The position numbers were made by a program, and so were the translations under genes. From Paenibacillus glacialis (lineage in GTDB: Bacteria > Bacillota > Bacilli > Paenibacillales > Paenibacillaceae): a stretch of 64,000 nt of DNA. This document shows, in pieces, positions 47,630 to 55,787 of the stretch. The notes beneath the pieces were generated by a model. That model was not told the DNA's origin. It worked only from the letters and a program-made list of their open reading frames with translations, and searched no databases. The stretch lies in assembly GCF_001637205.1 (NCBI RefSeq), contig NZ_LVJH01000016.1:62001-126000 (forward strand). The letters are read 5' to 3'. The number at the start of each line of letters is the position of its first letter. Position 1 is the stretch's first letter.

Positions 47630-48313
47630 GTGCTCAGTCACATTGTTGCACTAACGTTGCTGGCTTTTGCAGTGAGTTTGGATAGTTTTGGAGTAGGGAT
47701 TACATATGGATTAAGGCAGGTTAAAATCCCTCTACTCTCGATTCTGATTATTTCGGTTCTGTCAGGCGTTGTTATTGGTATTTCTATGCAGGTAGGTGTT
47801 CTGCTTGCATACTTTGTATCTCCTAAGATTGCTTCAGTTGTAGGGGCAATTATTCTCATCGTCATGGGACTATGGTCATTGGTTCAAATGCTTGTACAAA
47901 AAGAAAAAGATCAAGTGGTTGAACCGCTTAAAGTTGAGAAGATTGAGAAATTACCGAATCCTCCAGCAGAACGGCAAGTATTCTCTCTTGAAATTCGTAA
48001 ATTGGGTCTTGTGATTCAAATATTACGTACCCCCTCATCGGCAGACGTGGATAAATCGGGAAGTATTTCGGGTTATGAAGCTATGTGGTTGGGTATTGCA
48101 TTATCATTAGATGCATTTGGAGCAGGTCTAGGAGCAGCTCTTCTAGGGTTCTCTCCATTGCCCACATCGTTAGTTATTGCTTTATTTAGCGGCAGTTTTC
48201 TGGTCATGGGTATGAATGCAGGATTTCGTTTCGCTACAAAATCATGGACACGACATATGACGGCACTACCAGCGTTAATGTTAATAATAATGGGAATAAT
48301 GAAGCTATTATGA
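47630..48313 (+). CDS. ytaF: sporulation membrane protein YtaF
   Basis: A 227-residue protein with six predicted membrane segments in two halves. It carries repeated motifs (VSLDSFGVGITYGL near the start and LSLDAFGAGLGAALLG in the second half), as in MntP-like YtaF proteins. The loop between halves (about residues 85-140) is charged. YtaF is expressed during sporulation; its substrate is unknown. The GTG start follows AGGGAGGG. Confidence 0.9.
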   Translation: MLSHIVALTLLAFAVSLDSFGVGITYGLRQVKIPLLSILIISVLSGVVIGISMQVGVLLAYFVSPKIASVVGAIILIVMGLWSLVQMLVQKEKDQVVEPLKVEKIEKLPNPPAERQVFSLEIRKLGLVIQILRTPSSADVDKSGSISGYEAMWLGIALSLDAFGAGLGAALLGFSPLPTSLVIALFSGSFLVMGMNAGFRFATKSWTRHMTALPALMLIIMGIMKLL

Positions 48314-48322
48314 GGTGAAATC

Positions 48323-48919
48323 ATGAACATTGGATTAACCGGGGGAATTGCAACAGGTAAGAGTACGATAGCCTCCCTTCTAGTCAAGAAGGGAGCTATG
48401 CTAGTTGACGCGGATACCATTGCCCGGGATGTTATGCTCCCGGGTCACTCTGTTCTTGCTGCGGTAGCTGAATTTTTTGGACAAGGTATACTGCACGAGG
48501 ATGGTACATTAGATCGTAAGAAGCTTGGGAGTATTGTGTTTGACGACAGAGAAGCCCTTAAGGTTTTGAATAATATAAGTCATCCTGCAATCCGTAAAGA
48601 GATTAGAAAACAAATGATGGATCTTGAGACAGCGTATCCTGAACGACTCGTTGTGGTAGACATCCCACTTTTATATGAATCAGGGCTTCAATCCATGTTT
48701 GAAGAAGTATGGGTGGTCTACGCGCCACGTAATGTACAGAAGGAACGTCTCATGATGAGAGATCTTTTATCAGCAGGACAAGCAGAAGCGAGGCTTCAGT
48801 CACAGATGGATATTGAGGATAAGAAAAGCTTAGCAGATCGAGTTATTGATAACAGTCATAGCTTAGAAGTAACGGAGCAACAATTGAACGAATGTTGGCT
48901 TCAAATGAGGTTGCCATGA
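48323..48919 (+). CDS. coaE: dephospho-CoA kinase
   Basis: A 198-residue kinase for the last step of coenzyme A synthesis. The P-loop is GLTGGIATGKST (residues 4-15); DADTIARDVM and the late DxVIDNS motif are typical. GAGGTGAAATC precedes the ATG. It starts 9 bases after ytaF, and its TGA overlaps the ATG of the transglycosylase gene. Confidence 0.97.
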   Translation: MNIGLTGGIATGKSTIASLLVKKGAMLVDADTIARDVMLPGHSVLAAVAEFFGQGILHEDGTLDRKKLGSIVFDDREALKVLNNISHPAIRKEIRKQMMDLETAYPERLVVVDIPLLYESGLQSMFEEVWVVYAPRNVQKERLMMRDLLSAGQAEARLQSQMDIEDKKSLADRVIDNSHSLEVTEQQLNECWLQMRLP

Positions 48920-49479
48920 AGCTTTTTCGCAAAAAAAGGGTACTCATGCTTTTGTTTATGACGTTCGTACTGTTACTATTTTTCAACAGTAATTGGATGT
49001 CTTGGTTTTATCCCATTCATTACAAAGAAGAAATTCAGTTGCAAGCTGAGGAATATGAGCTTGATCCATTCCTAATTGCTGCTATTATCCGTGTAGAGTC
49101 AAATTTTAAGCCAGGTAAGGAATCAAGCAAAGGCGCCCTTGGAATTATGCAACTTATGCCACGTACAGCGACTTGGGCTATGGAAATGGCGAGGATTCCT
49201 GAAGTTTCTCTGGATCGTATCAAACACGAAGTAGGTCCTAATATTCAGCTGGGTGCTTGGTATTTTGCTTCATTATCTAAGCAATTTGATGGCAATAGGA
49301 CGCTTGCGATTGCTGCCTATAATGCAGGGCCTGGTAATGTACGAAGTTGGATGGATAAAGGTCTTTGGGATGGACAACTTGAAACAGTTAAAGAAATTCC
49401 TATTGACGAGACTAGGCATTATGTACAACGTGTATTATATTATTATGACAAATATACAGATATCTACGATGAGTTCTAA
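48916..49479 (+). CDS. lytic transglycosylase (SLT domain)
   Basis: A 187-residue protein with an N-terminal membrane anchor or signal (about residues 7-25) and a Slt70-type domain: IAAIIRVESNF with the catalytic glutamate (about residue 58), SKGALGIMQLMP and AIAAYNAGPGNV. It would cut peptidoglycan outside the membrane. ATG 48916 overlaps the coaE stop (ATGA), so the frame's earlier start at 48892 is rejected. Coupling to coaE is conserved in related bacteria by my recollection only. Confidence 0.93.
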   Translation: MKLFRKKRVLMLLFMTFVLLLFFNSNWMSWFYPIHYKEEIQLQAEEYELDPFLIAAIIRVESNFKPGKESSKGALGIMQLMPRTATWAMEMARIPEVSLDRIKHEVGPNIQLGAWYFASLSKQFDGNRTLAIAAYNAGPGNVRSWMDKGLWDGQLETVKEIPIDETRHYVQRVLYYYDKYTDIYDEF

Positions 49480-49492
49480 ATAATGAACAAAA

Positions 49493-49529
49493 GGAGTGCT
49501 GGTCCAGCTTCTCGCCGGTCCAACACTCC
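49493..49529. terminator. bidirectional terminator between the transglycosylase and SASP genes
   Basis: GGAGTGCTGGTCC (49493-49505) pairs with GGTCCAACACTCC (49517-49529), mostly matched. It separates two convergent genes. Confidence 0.7.
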
Positions 49530-49543
49530 ATACCTTCATCAGA

Positions 49544-49759
49544 TTAGCTGAATTGACCAGCTAATTGTTGTTCTGCAAGGGTTACCAAACGTTTAGTGAT
49601 ATATCCACCGATTGAACCGTTTTCATAAGAAGTCATGTTTCCTTGGTATCCATCTTGAGGAATGCTGATTCCAAGTTCCTGAGCAATTTCATATTTCATT
49701 TGTTCTAGGGCACCTGTAGCTTTAGTAACAACTAAGTTATTTGAACTGTTGTTTGCCAT
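49544..49759 (-). CDS. alpha/beta-type small acid-soluble spore protein
   Basis: A 71-residue DNA-binding spore protein. Family signatures are [14 protein letters not shown], which contains the germination protease cleavage region, and [12 protein letters not shown]. It coats and protects spore DNA and is degraded at germination. GAGGAGGTGA precedes the ATG. By family, forespore sigma-G expression is expected. Which ssp paralogue this is cannot be told. Confidence 0.96.
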   Translation of the reverse strand: MANNSSNNLVVTKATGALEQMKYEIAQELGISIPQDGYQGNMTSYENGSIGGYITKRLVTLAEQQLAGQFS

Positions 49760-49769
49760 TGTCGTTCAC

Positions 49770-49812
49770 CTCCTCGCTGTTTGTAAAAGTATTATGTGTT
49801 ATATTTGCAATC
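49770..49812 (-). promoter_or_regulatory. possible sigma-G-like promoter of the SASP gene
   Basis: On the minus strand TGAAGA is followed 14 bases later by CATAATA, similar to sigma-G -10 (CATnnTA). The -35 spacing is short, so the assignment is tentative. Confidence 0.3.
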
Positions 49813-49895
49813 TTCATAACTTTTTGCGGGTGGAAATTTTTATGGAATAAATATTGCTTTACGAAAACTCATGTGAAAAGGGAAGTGCTAACAGA

Positions 49896-50363
49896 ATGAA
49901 ATGCCCATATTGTAGCTATGCGGGAACCAAGGTGTTGGATTCACGCCCAGCCAATGAGAATAAATCAATACGACGCAGGCGTGAATGTGAACAATGTAGC
50001 CGGAGGTTTACAACTTTTGAAATGGTTGAGGAAGCACCTCTAATTGTGATTAAGAAGAGTGGTAATCGTGAAGAATTCAGTCGCGACAAAGTCATGCGTG
50101 GATTAATTAGAGCCTGTGAGAAACGTCCTGTATCGGTAGAACAATTTGACCTGATTGTCTCGGAAGTAGAGAAAGCATTACGTGACACAGCTGTAACCGA
50201 AGTGGATAGTCAACAGATCGGTGAATTGGTCATGGAGGAGTTATATCGGGTTGACGAAGTAGCATATGTACGATTTGCTTCTGTATATCGTCAATTCAAG
50301 GACATTAACATGTTCATGAAGGAACTGAAGAATCTTTTATCCAAAAGCACAACAGGGGAATAA
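49896..50363 (+). CDS. nrdR: transcriptional repressor NrdR
   Basis: A 155-residue regulator of ribonucleotide reductase genes. It has an N-terminal zinc ribbon (MKCPYC...[12 protein letters not shown]) and an ATP-cone domain ([23 protein letters not shown]). It senses ATP/dATP and binds NrdR boxes. ATG 49896 is the conserved start; the 14 residues before it in the open frame are not family-like. Confidence 0.97.
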   Translation: MKCPYCSYAGTKVLDSRPANENKSIRRRRECEQCSRRFTTFEMVEEAPLIVIKKSGNREEFSRDKVMRGLIRACEKRPVSVEQFDLIVSEVEKALRDTAVTEVDSQQIGELVMEELYRVDEVAYVRFASVYRQFKDINMFMKELKNLLSKSTTGE

Positions 50364-50374
50364 GGATAAATCTA

Positions 50375-50411
50375 TTGACATGACATTCATTTTTTGATAA
50401 ATTAATGAATG
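50375..50411 (+). promoter_or_regulatory. sigma-A promoter of tRNA-Ala with overlapping palindrome
   Basis: TTGACA (50375-50380), a 17-base spacer and TAAATT (50398-50403). CATTCATT at 50384-50391 and AATGAATG at 50404-50411 form a perfect 8-bp inverted repeat overlapping the -10 box. Confidence 0.6.
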
Positions 50412-50426
50412 TTGTTGTATACAAAT

Positions 50427-50502
50427 GGGGCCTTAGCTCAGCTGGGAGAGCGCATCGCTGGCAGTGATGAGGTCAGGGGTTCGATCCCCCTAGGCTCCAC
50501 CA
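50427..50502 (+). tRNA. tRNA-Ala (anticodon GGC)
   Basis: A 76-base cloverleaf: acceptor GGGGCCT/AGGCTCC, D-stem GCTC/GAGC, anticodon stem CATCG/TGATG with loop CTGGCAG (anticodon GGC), T-arm AGGGG-TTCGATC-CCCCT, and encoded CCA. An integrase gene follows directly, which suggests its 3' end served as an attachment site. Confidence 0.96.
50480..50502. other. probable attachment site at the 3' end of tRNA-Ala
   Basis: The T-arm and acceptor 3' half of tRNA-Ala lie 126 bases from the stop of a tyrosine integrase gene on the opposite strand, the usual geometry of an att site. No second copy of this end was seen in the window, so the far border lies beyond it or is lost. Confidence 0.45.
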
Positions 50503-50515
50503 AAACAAAAATTCC

Positions 50516-50543
50516 GAAACCCTTGAGAAATCAAGGGTTTTTC
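50516..50543. terminator. terminator after tRNA-Ala
   Basis: AAACCCTTGA (50518-50527) pairs perfectly with TCAAGGGTTT (50531-50540) around a 3-base loop, followed by TT. Confidence 0.85.
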
Positions 50544-50628
50544 TGATTTTTTAGAGATATACCATTAAAGCAATAGCATCAAAATATATATCTTGGGGAC
50601 GAATTGGGGACGAAAAAACTGTATGCCA

Positions 50629-51822
50629 TTACGTACCGTTTTCTTTTGAGATAATTTCTGCTTTCGGGGACAATATAGTGTTGAATGTATTGGCAGCCGC
50701 CTGATCTATCGATTGTAGAGCGTGACCGTAAATATTCATTGTAGTACGGATATCTGCATGCCCTAGTCGGCTTGAAATCGTTTTAGAATGAACGCCTTGA
50801 TTAATAAGTAAAGTTGCAGATGTATGACGCAAGTCGTGAAACCGGATTTTTTTTAAATTATTTCGCTTTAGGAATCTTCGAAACCATGTACCTGGTACAG
50901 TATGATAATACGGTTTTCCGTTCCAAGAGGTAAAAACGAAGAAGCGCTCTGTTTCCTCCCAAAGATCTCCGGCATTTTCTTTTGACATTTTGGCTTGATC
51001 TTGATAATTCTTCAATTCGGGTATAAGTGAATCGGGAATTGAGACTTGGCGGAATGAATTCTTAGTTTTTGGTACTTTGATTATATTCTTTCCGTCAACA
51101 TAACTTAGTGACTGCACAACTTCTAGCATATGTTTCTCAAGATTGATGTGCTTCCATTCTAGGGCTAACAATTCTCCACGACGTAAACCAGTTGTAAGCG
51201 CTAGCGTAATCAGCATTCTCCAATGGTCTGGTTCATCCTGAAGGGCATATAACAACTTAGTGACTTCATTTTCGTTGTATACTTCTACAGAGGGCGGATC
51301 AATCTTAGGCCGCTTTATTGCTGTAACTGGGTTGTTTTTAATAATCCTCCATTCAACTGCACGATCAAGGATGTCTTTAATAACTCGATGAATGAAACGT
51401 ATTGATGTTGATGAAAGTCCACCAAGCTTTCCATCCTTTCGAGCATCGAGAAGTTCAAGATCCATCATAAAACTAACTATATGCATGGGCTTAATTTGAT
51501 CTAAATGTTTGTTTCCAAAAATAGGACAGATGTGATTTTTTAATAAATGGGCATAAGTTTCGAGAGTCTTCTTTTCAAGATGTTTTTTTCCGTATTTCTC
51601 TCTCCATTCGATTACGAAGTTGTTAAATGTCATTTTCTCGGGTGCAATATATTCACCTGCTTCGACTTCTACTTGAAATTTCGCAAGCTCCTTTTCCGCT
51701 TCTCGAATTCCTGAAGCTTTTATTGTTTTAGTACGTTTTATCCTTTTACCATCTGAACCATATCCTACTTCCACTATCAATCTATAAGAATCTTTACTGC
51801 GTTTTTCTATACTTGCCAACAT
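50629..51822 (-). CDS. tyrosine site-specific integrase
   Basis: A 397-residue phage/ICE-type integrase: an AP2-like N-terminal arm-binding domain (KDSYRLIVEVGYGSDGKR), a SAM-like core-binding domain (about 65-165) and a catalytic domain with TTGLRRGELLALEW (Arg ~208), HDLRHTSATLL (about 329-339), GHADIRTTMNIY (Tyr ~364). All catalytic positions are present, so it may be active. It sits against tRNA-Ala with its stop facing the tRNA. No excisionase or phage genes follow; the element is apparently reduced or chimeric. Confidence 0.95.
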   Translation of the reverse strand: MLASIEKRSKDSYRLIVEVGYGSDGKRIKRTKTIKASGIREAEKELAKFQVEVEAGEYIAPEKMTFNNFVIEWREKYGKKHLEKKTLETYAHLLKNHICPIFGNKHLDQIKPMHIVSFMMDLELLDARKDGKLGGLSSTSIRFIHRVIKDILDRAVEWRIIKNNPVTAIKRPKIDPPSVEVYNENEVTKLLYALQDEPDHWRMLITLALTTGLRRGELLALEWKHINLEKHMLEVVQSLSYVDGKNIIKVPKTKNSFRQVSIPDSLIPELKNYQDQAKMSKENAGDLWEETERFFVFTSWNGKPYYHTVPGTWFRRFLKRNNLKKIRFHDLRHTSATLLINQGVHSKTISSRLGHADIRTTMNIYGHALQSIDQAAANTFNTILSPKAEIISKENGT

Positions 51823-52360
51823 AAACCCTCCTTTAAAATCACGTATAGGAAAGTTGTTTCCATATATTGTTTAGTTATACATGAAAGGAGCTTATCGCAT
51901 TGATCTGAATGGTTGTAAATTTGTTCTTGGGATCTGGTGTGGCTCCTTCAATGACCTGAAAATTGTGATGTACAAGAAATTCTCATCACGTGCGTAGACA
52001 ACTTAAAAGTTTAATGTATAATTTGAATTTGTGGTGGGTGATAATTAATAGAAATGATGGATTGTCAAGCCAAGTGCGACACTTCTTCCATGAAAGCTTC
52101 GTGAGCAGACTTCCAGCCTAGACATTTGCGCGGGCGATCGTTAATAAGGCGGATGGCTTCAGCAAGCTGCTTATCTGTGACCTTAGCGAAGTCATAACCT
52201 TTGGGAAAGAACTCCCGCAGAAGGCCATTACCGTTTTCATTAGTGGGATTAATTATCTTTACAAAAGCTTCCCTTTTCCACGTTTGACTCTGTATGATAG
52301 TACAGAAGATTTATCAAGGGGATTAATCTTTTAATAAATTAGAAATACGGAGGCTGAGTA
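51823..52360. other. gap between integrase and GNAT genes with IS remnant
   Basis: 51823-52064 shows no gene or clear repeat. 52065-52253 is an IS30-type transposase remnant. 52254-52360 holds the ribosome site and probable promoter region of the GNAT gene. Confidence 0.5.
52065..52253 (-). pseudogene. IS30-family transposase C-terminal fragment
   Basis: The minus-strand frame reads PTNENGNGLLREFFPKGYDF, then VTDKQLAEAIRLIND and RPRKCLGWKSAHEAF, ending in a stop. These are the characteristic last ~60 residues of IS30-family transposases. Everything upstream is missing. ATTGTCAAGCCAAGTGCGAC at the stop may be part of the original IS end. Confidence 0.75.
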
Positions 52361-52807
52361 ATGCTAAACAAAATTGTCCCATATGAAGAAAACTATCATG
52401 ATAAGTTAATAGATATTTGGTACAAGGCTGTGTGTCATACACACACATTTTTGACTGATGAGGATATTGAATTTTATCATCAGATGCTTCAAAACGGAGC
52501 ACTAAAGGAAGTAGAGATTTGGTTGGAATTGAACGAAAATAAAGAACCAACAGGGTTTATTGGGCTTGACGGAACAAAGATAGAGATGCTATTCGTAGAT
52601 CCCAAATATCACGGAAGGGGTATAGGTAGTCGATTGATAAAACATGCCGAAAAATTAAAAGGTAGCAATCTCCAAGTTGATGTTAATGAGCAAAACGATG
52701 GAGCGTACACATTCTATAAACGGTTTGGGTTTGTACAGATAGGACGATCGGAATTGGACAGTTCAGGACGACCTTTCCCCTTACTTCATCTAGTATTAAA
52801 AAGTTAA
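52361..52807 (+). CDS. GNAT-family N-acetyltransferase
   Basis: A 148-residue acetyltransferase with the acetyl-CoA loop FVDPKYHGRGIGSRLIKHA (about residues 82-100; Q/RxxGxG/A) and VNEQNDGAYTFYKRFGFV, a typical C-terminal motif. It resembles the YjaB/YhbS-like group. CGGAGG is about 8 bases before the ATG. It lies between an IS remnant and a CTAAC/GTTAG hairpin that begins at its stop codon, so it looks like a cassette-borne gene. The acceptor is unknown. Confidence 0.9.
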   Translation: MLNKIVPYEENYHDKLIDIWYKAVCHTHTFLTDEDIEFYHQMLQNGALKEVEIWLELNENKEPTGFIGLDGTKIEMLFVDPKYHGRGIGSRLIKHAEKLKGSNLQVDVNEQNDGAYTFYKRFGFVQIGRSELDSSGRPFPLLHLVLKS

Positions 52808-52808
52808 G

Positions 52809-52830
52809 CTAACGGGACACTTTACGTTAG
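52809..52830. repeat. CTAAC/GTTAG hairpin repeat, copy 3
   Basis: CTAACGGGACACTTTACGTTAG begins two bases after the GNAT stop. The stem is CTAAC/GTTAG (CGTTAG extends it with the CTAACG arm). Related to copies at 8296, 9226, 53797 and 63930. Confidence 0.6.
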
Positions 52831-52907
52831 TGCAATATAGTGATTAAACCCTTCCATTTCAAGATAACCTAGATCTAATAGGTTTATATAATTGGGAGGG
52901 TTTCTCT

Positions 52908-53750
52908 ATGTACCTGAGTGAATTATGGAAGTTGTATGAAGTTGATAAACGGATTCAGGGATTCAGTCCGTACACATTAAAAGCCTACTCATTGCAATTA
53001 AAAATGCTGGTTGGCGAATTAGGTGATCTTAAGATTGAGGAAATTACTTTGCTAGAGCTTAAGGAATATTTAGCTAGACAATCCGGACGATTAAAGCCAA
53101 GCAGCTTAGGACATCGTATCAGATTTGTGCGCTCCCTTTTTCGCTTTGCCTATGAAGAAGGTTACCTTACGAAAAATCCCTCTCTTAAATTGAGAGAACC
53201 AAAGATGGATAAACGCATTCCGAAGTTTCTTATAGAAGAGGATGTGATTCATCTTAAGATTTCCTGTCTATCACATCGAGAACGAGCTTTGTTGGAATTT
53301 CTATATAGTTCTGGCTGCCGTGTTGGAGAGGTACAGAAAATAAACATTGAAGATCTTAACTGGGAAAATTGTTCAGCGATTGTAAATGGCAAGGGATCCA
53401 AACAAAGAGAAGTTTACTTTACCACCGAATGCAAGGTGTGGTTAAAAAAATACTTAAAGTGTCGCGAAGATTCCTGTAAAGCACTGTTTGTAACGGAAAC
53501 ACATCCTACCCGCCGAATGTCAATACCGACGATCAGATGGGCGTTAAAGCGGATAGCAAATCGGGGAGAGATTGAAGCTAATGTGTACCCGCACCGTTTT
53601 CGTCATACCTATGCATGTCAGCTATTGGATAACGGAGCACCCTTAGAATTCATTCAAGGGATGCTAGGACATGAAAAGGCATCGACCACTCAGATATATG
53701 CTCAGCTCCGTGGAGAGCGAAGACGCGAGCTATATCGACGGTTCTTCTAG
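52908..53750 (+). CDS. tyrosine recombinase, XerC/XerD-like
   Basis: A complete 280-residue recombinase with a SAM-like N-terminal domain (about residues 1-90) and a catalytic domain: SSGCRVGEV (Arg ~136), NGKGSKQREV (Lys ~161), HRFRHTYACQLL (about 228-239), GHEKASTTQIYAQL (Tyr ~265). Preceded by GGGAGGG. Not the chromosomal dif recombinase by context; it is flanked at both sides by CTAAC/GTTAG hairpins (52809 and 53797), which makes those hairpins candidate substrates. Confidence 0.92.
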   Translation: MYLSELWKLYEVDKRIQGFSPYTLKAYSLQLKMLVGELGDLKIEEITLLELKEYLARQSGRLKPSSLGHRIRFVRSLFRFAYEEGYLTKNPSLKLREPKMDKRIPKFLIEEDVIHLKISCLSHRERALLEFLYSSGCRVGEVQKINIEDLNWENCSAIVNGKGSKQREVYFTTECKVWLKKYLKCREDSCKALFVTETHPTRRMSIPTIRWALKRIANRGEIEANVYPHRFRHTYACQLLDNGAPLEFIQGMLGHEKASTTQIYAQLRGERRRELYRRFF

Positions 53751-53796
53751 TGTCTTCAAGTCTAGGTAGCCAATTTGGATGGCTATCTTGACTAAA

Positions 53797-53812
53797 CTAA
53801 CGGGCAGGTTAG
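53797..53812. repeat. CTAAC/GTTAG hairpin repeat, copy 4
   Basis: CTAACGGGCAGGTTAG, 46 bases after the recombinase stop. A perfect 5-bp stem around GGGCAG. Confidence 0.6.
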
Positions 53813-53957
53813 AGCAATAGGTGAGTCGCTTGAATCTTGAGGGATTCTGGATAACGTTTAAACATCTGATCTTTCTGTCTGGAATAAAAATGGACCCCTA
53901 GATATTCATGTGATTAGATTAAGGGGTGCACTTCATCCTAAGGAATAAGCTCTTTTC

Positions 53958-54983
53958 TTATGTTTTAGTAATCGTATGATATTGATTTGTTTTTGGAAAA
54001 TGTAATGTAACTCTCGTATATGCATTTTCTTTTGATTCAATAGAAATGTCATGTCCTAACTTATGAGAAAGACGTTTTGCTAAATATAAACCCAATCCAG
54101 TCGATTTGGTATGTAGTCGACCATTAAATCCTGTGAATCCACGTTCAAATACACGACCCATATCCTCAGCTTTAATACCAACGCCGTTATCTTGAATAAT
54201 TAGGCGCTTTTCGTTGTCATCTTCTTCTCCAATAAACTTAATTTGCCCATGCTCATCTGTATATTTCAATGAATTTGCTACGAGTTGATCGACGATAAAA
54301 GAAAGCCACTTTGCATCGCTTTCCACTAGAACATGTAAATTTGTTCGTTCAAACTGAATACGCTTTGCAATAAACGTCCTGGCGTATTTTTTCATACTAG
54401 CTCCAGTAACAGTTTCTAAAGAAATTTCTTGAATGAAATAATCTTTTGAAAAAGAATCAAGACGTGAGTAATATAATGCTTGCTCTACAAAGTGATCAAT
54501 TCTCTCTAGTTCATCTTCTAATTTACCAATAAGAATGTCAGCTGGTTTATCACTACGCATTAATAATTGGCTAGTTGCAATCGGTGTTTTAACTTCATGA
54601 ATCCATGACATAATAAAGTCATGATACTCTTTCTTTTCCTCATGTAAAATGTACATTTGCTCTTGTTGCTCTAAGTACAGTTTCTTTAATATCTCTGTAT
54701 ATAATTCTTGCTCATACGTATGCGGATTCGGTATTGCAATGACAGTATCATGCTCTAACTGAAGAGCGATATTAAGCTCTTGATAAAACCTTATATGATA
54801 TAAATAGCCTATTATAAGATAAATGAGAATAAAAATGGCACTAACAACATTGATGTACAAGAGATTCATCTTTGTACCGCTTATTTCATCACTCAAATAG
54901 ATCATTGTAGAGATAAAGAACATAATCAAGAAGTAAAGGAGTAAAAAATTACGACGTTCTTTTATGTAACGAAAGATACTCAT
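53958..54983 (-). CDS. intramembrane-sensing histidine kinase (BceS/YxdK-like)
   Basis: A 341-residue kinase with two membrane segments (about residues 12-32 and 38-62) joined by a very short external loop, typical of kinases that sense through a partner ABC transporter. DHp histidine is in WIHEVKTPIA (about residue 130); the ATPase domain shows NSLKYT, DNGVGI and STGLGLYLAKRL. ATG overlaps the regulator's TGA (ATGA). By family knowledge BceS-type kinases respond to bacitracin or other peptide antibiotics via the BceB permease loop. Codon use is AT-rich compared with the left part of the window. Confidence 0.92.
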   Translation of the reverse strand: MSIFRYIKERRNFLLLYFLIMFFISTMIYLSDEISGTKMNLLYINVVSAIFILIYLIIGYLYHIRFYQELNIALQLEHDTVIAIPNPHTYEQELYTEILKKLYLEQQEQMYILHEEKKEYHDFIMSWIHEVKTPIATSQLLMRSDKPADILIGKLEDELERIDHFVEQALYYSRLDSFSKDYFIQEISLETVTGASMKKYARTFIAKRIQFERTNLHVLVESDAKWLSFIVDQLVANSLKYTDEHGQIKFIGEEDDNEKRLIIQDNGVGIKAEDMGRVFERGFTGFNGRLHTKSTGLGLYLAKRLSHKLGHDISIESKENAYTRVTLHFPKTNQYHTITKT

Positions 54984-55651
54984 GAAATAATATAACCTAG
55001 TCCTTTCTTCGTATGAATAAATTCTTCTTTCCCAAGTTCGGAAAGCTTTTTACGTACGCGTGCAACATTAACTGTTAATGTATTATCATCAACAAAACTC
55101 TCATTTTCCCAAAGGCTGCGCATAATTTTGTCACGGCTTACAATTGATCCTCTATTTTGCATTAAAAGCAGTAGAATTTTAAATTCATTTTTTGTTAGTT
55201 CTAATATTTGATTATGGTACGTGACTACACCATCTTGTAAATTTAACACAACTTCTTCATGTTCAATAACATTTGCTTCCGTTTGTGTATACGAATATGT
55301 GCGTCGCATAAGTGCCTGAATCTTAGCAACTAACACATCAGGATAGAAGGGTTTTTGTACAAAATCATCTCCACCCATATTCATTGCCATTACAATATCC
55401 ATTGGATTGTCACGAGAAGATAAGAAAATAATTGGTACTTTAGAGACTTCTCGAATTTTTCTACACCAATAAAATCCATCAAAAAAAGGAAGATTAATAT
55501 CAAGTAAAACAAGTTGTGGAGTTTGCGCTAGAAAATCATTTAAAATATGCTCAAAGTCTGTCGTTGACCACACCTCAAATCCCCACTTCTGTAATTCGTC
55601 AGCTACTGTTTCTCGGATTGTTGGTTGATCTTCGACTAATAAAACTTTCAT
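54980..55651 (-). CDS. BceR/YxdJ-like response regulator
   Basis: A 223-residue OmpR-family regulator: receiver (LLVEDQPTIRETVADEL; phosphoacceptor in LVLLDINLPFFDG; KPFY) and winged helix (LTKNEFKILLLLMQNRG; DNTLTVNVARVRKKL). Start 55651 is chosen because ATAGGAGG lies upstream; the frame extends to 55681 without a site. BceR-type regulators bind TNACA-N4-TGTAA; matching palindromes occur at 58722 and 62702 and a degenerate one at 55682. Confidence 0.92.
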   Translation of the reverse strand: MKVLLVEDQPTIRETVADELQKWGFEVWSTTDFEHILNDFLAQTPQLVLLDINLPFFDGFYWCRKIREVSKVPIIFLSSRDNPMDIVMAMNMGGDDFVQKPFYPDVLVAKIQALMRRTYSYTQTEANVIEHEEVVLNLQDGVVTYHNQILELTKNEFKILLLLMQNRGSIVSRDKIMRSLWENESFVDDNTLTVNVARVRKKLSELGKEEFIHTKKGLGYIIS

Positions 55652-55681
55652 ATTGGGTTTGCCTCCTATCAAGACTTTCAC

Positions 55682-55697
55682 CTTACAAGATTGAAAG
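55682..55697. promoter_or_regulatory. degenerate BceR-type operator before the first transporter
   Basis: CTTACAAGATTGAAAG fits TTACA-N4-TGTAA except for TGAAA in the second half. CCTTACAA here also faces TTGTAAGG at 55712-55719. It lies in the divergent region between regulator and ABC gene; -10 assignment is unclear. Confidence 0.4.
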
Positions 55698-55787
55698 GAT
55701 ACTATTATACGTTGTAAGGTTGTCCTATGGTTCAGGTTATAAAAGTATCATACAATAGGCTTATCATACAACAGAGGAGATTCTACA

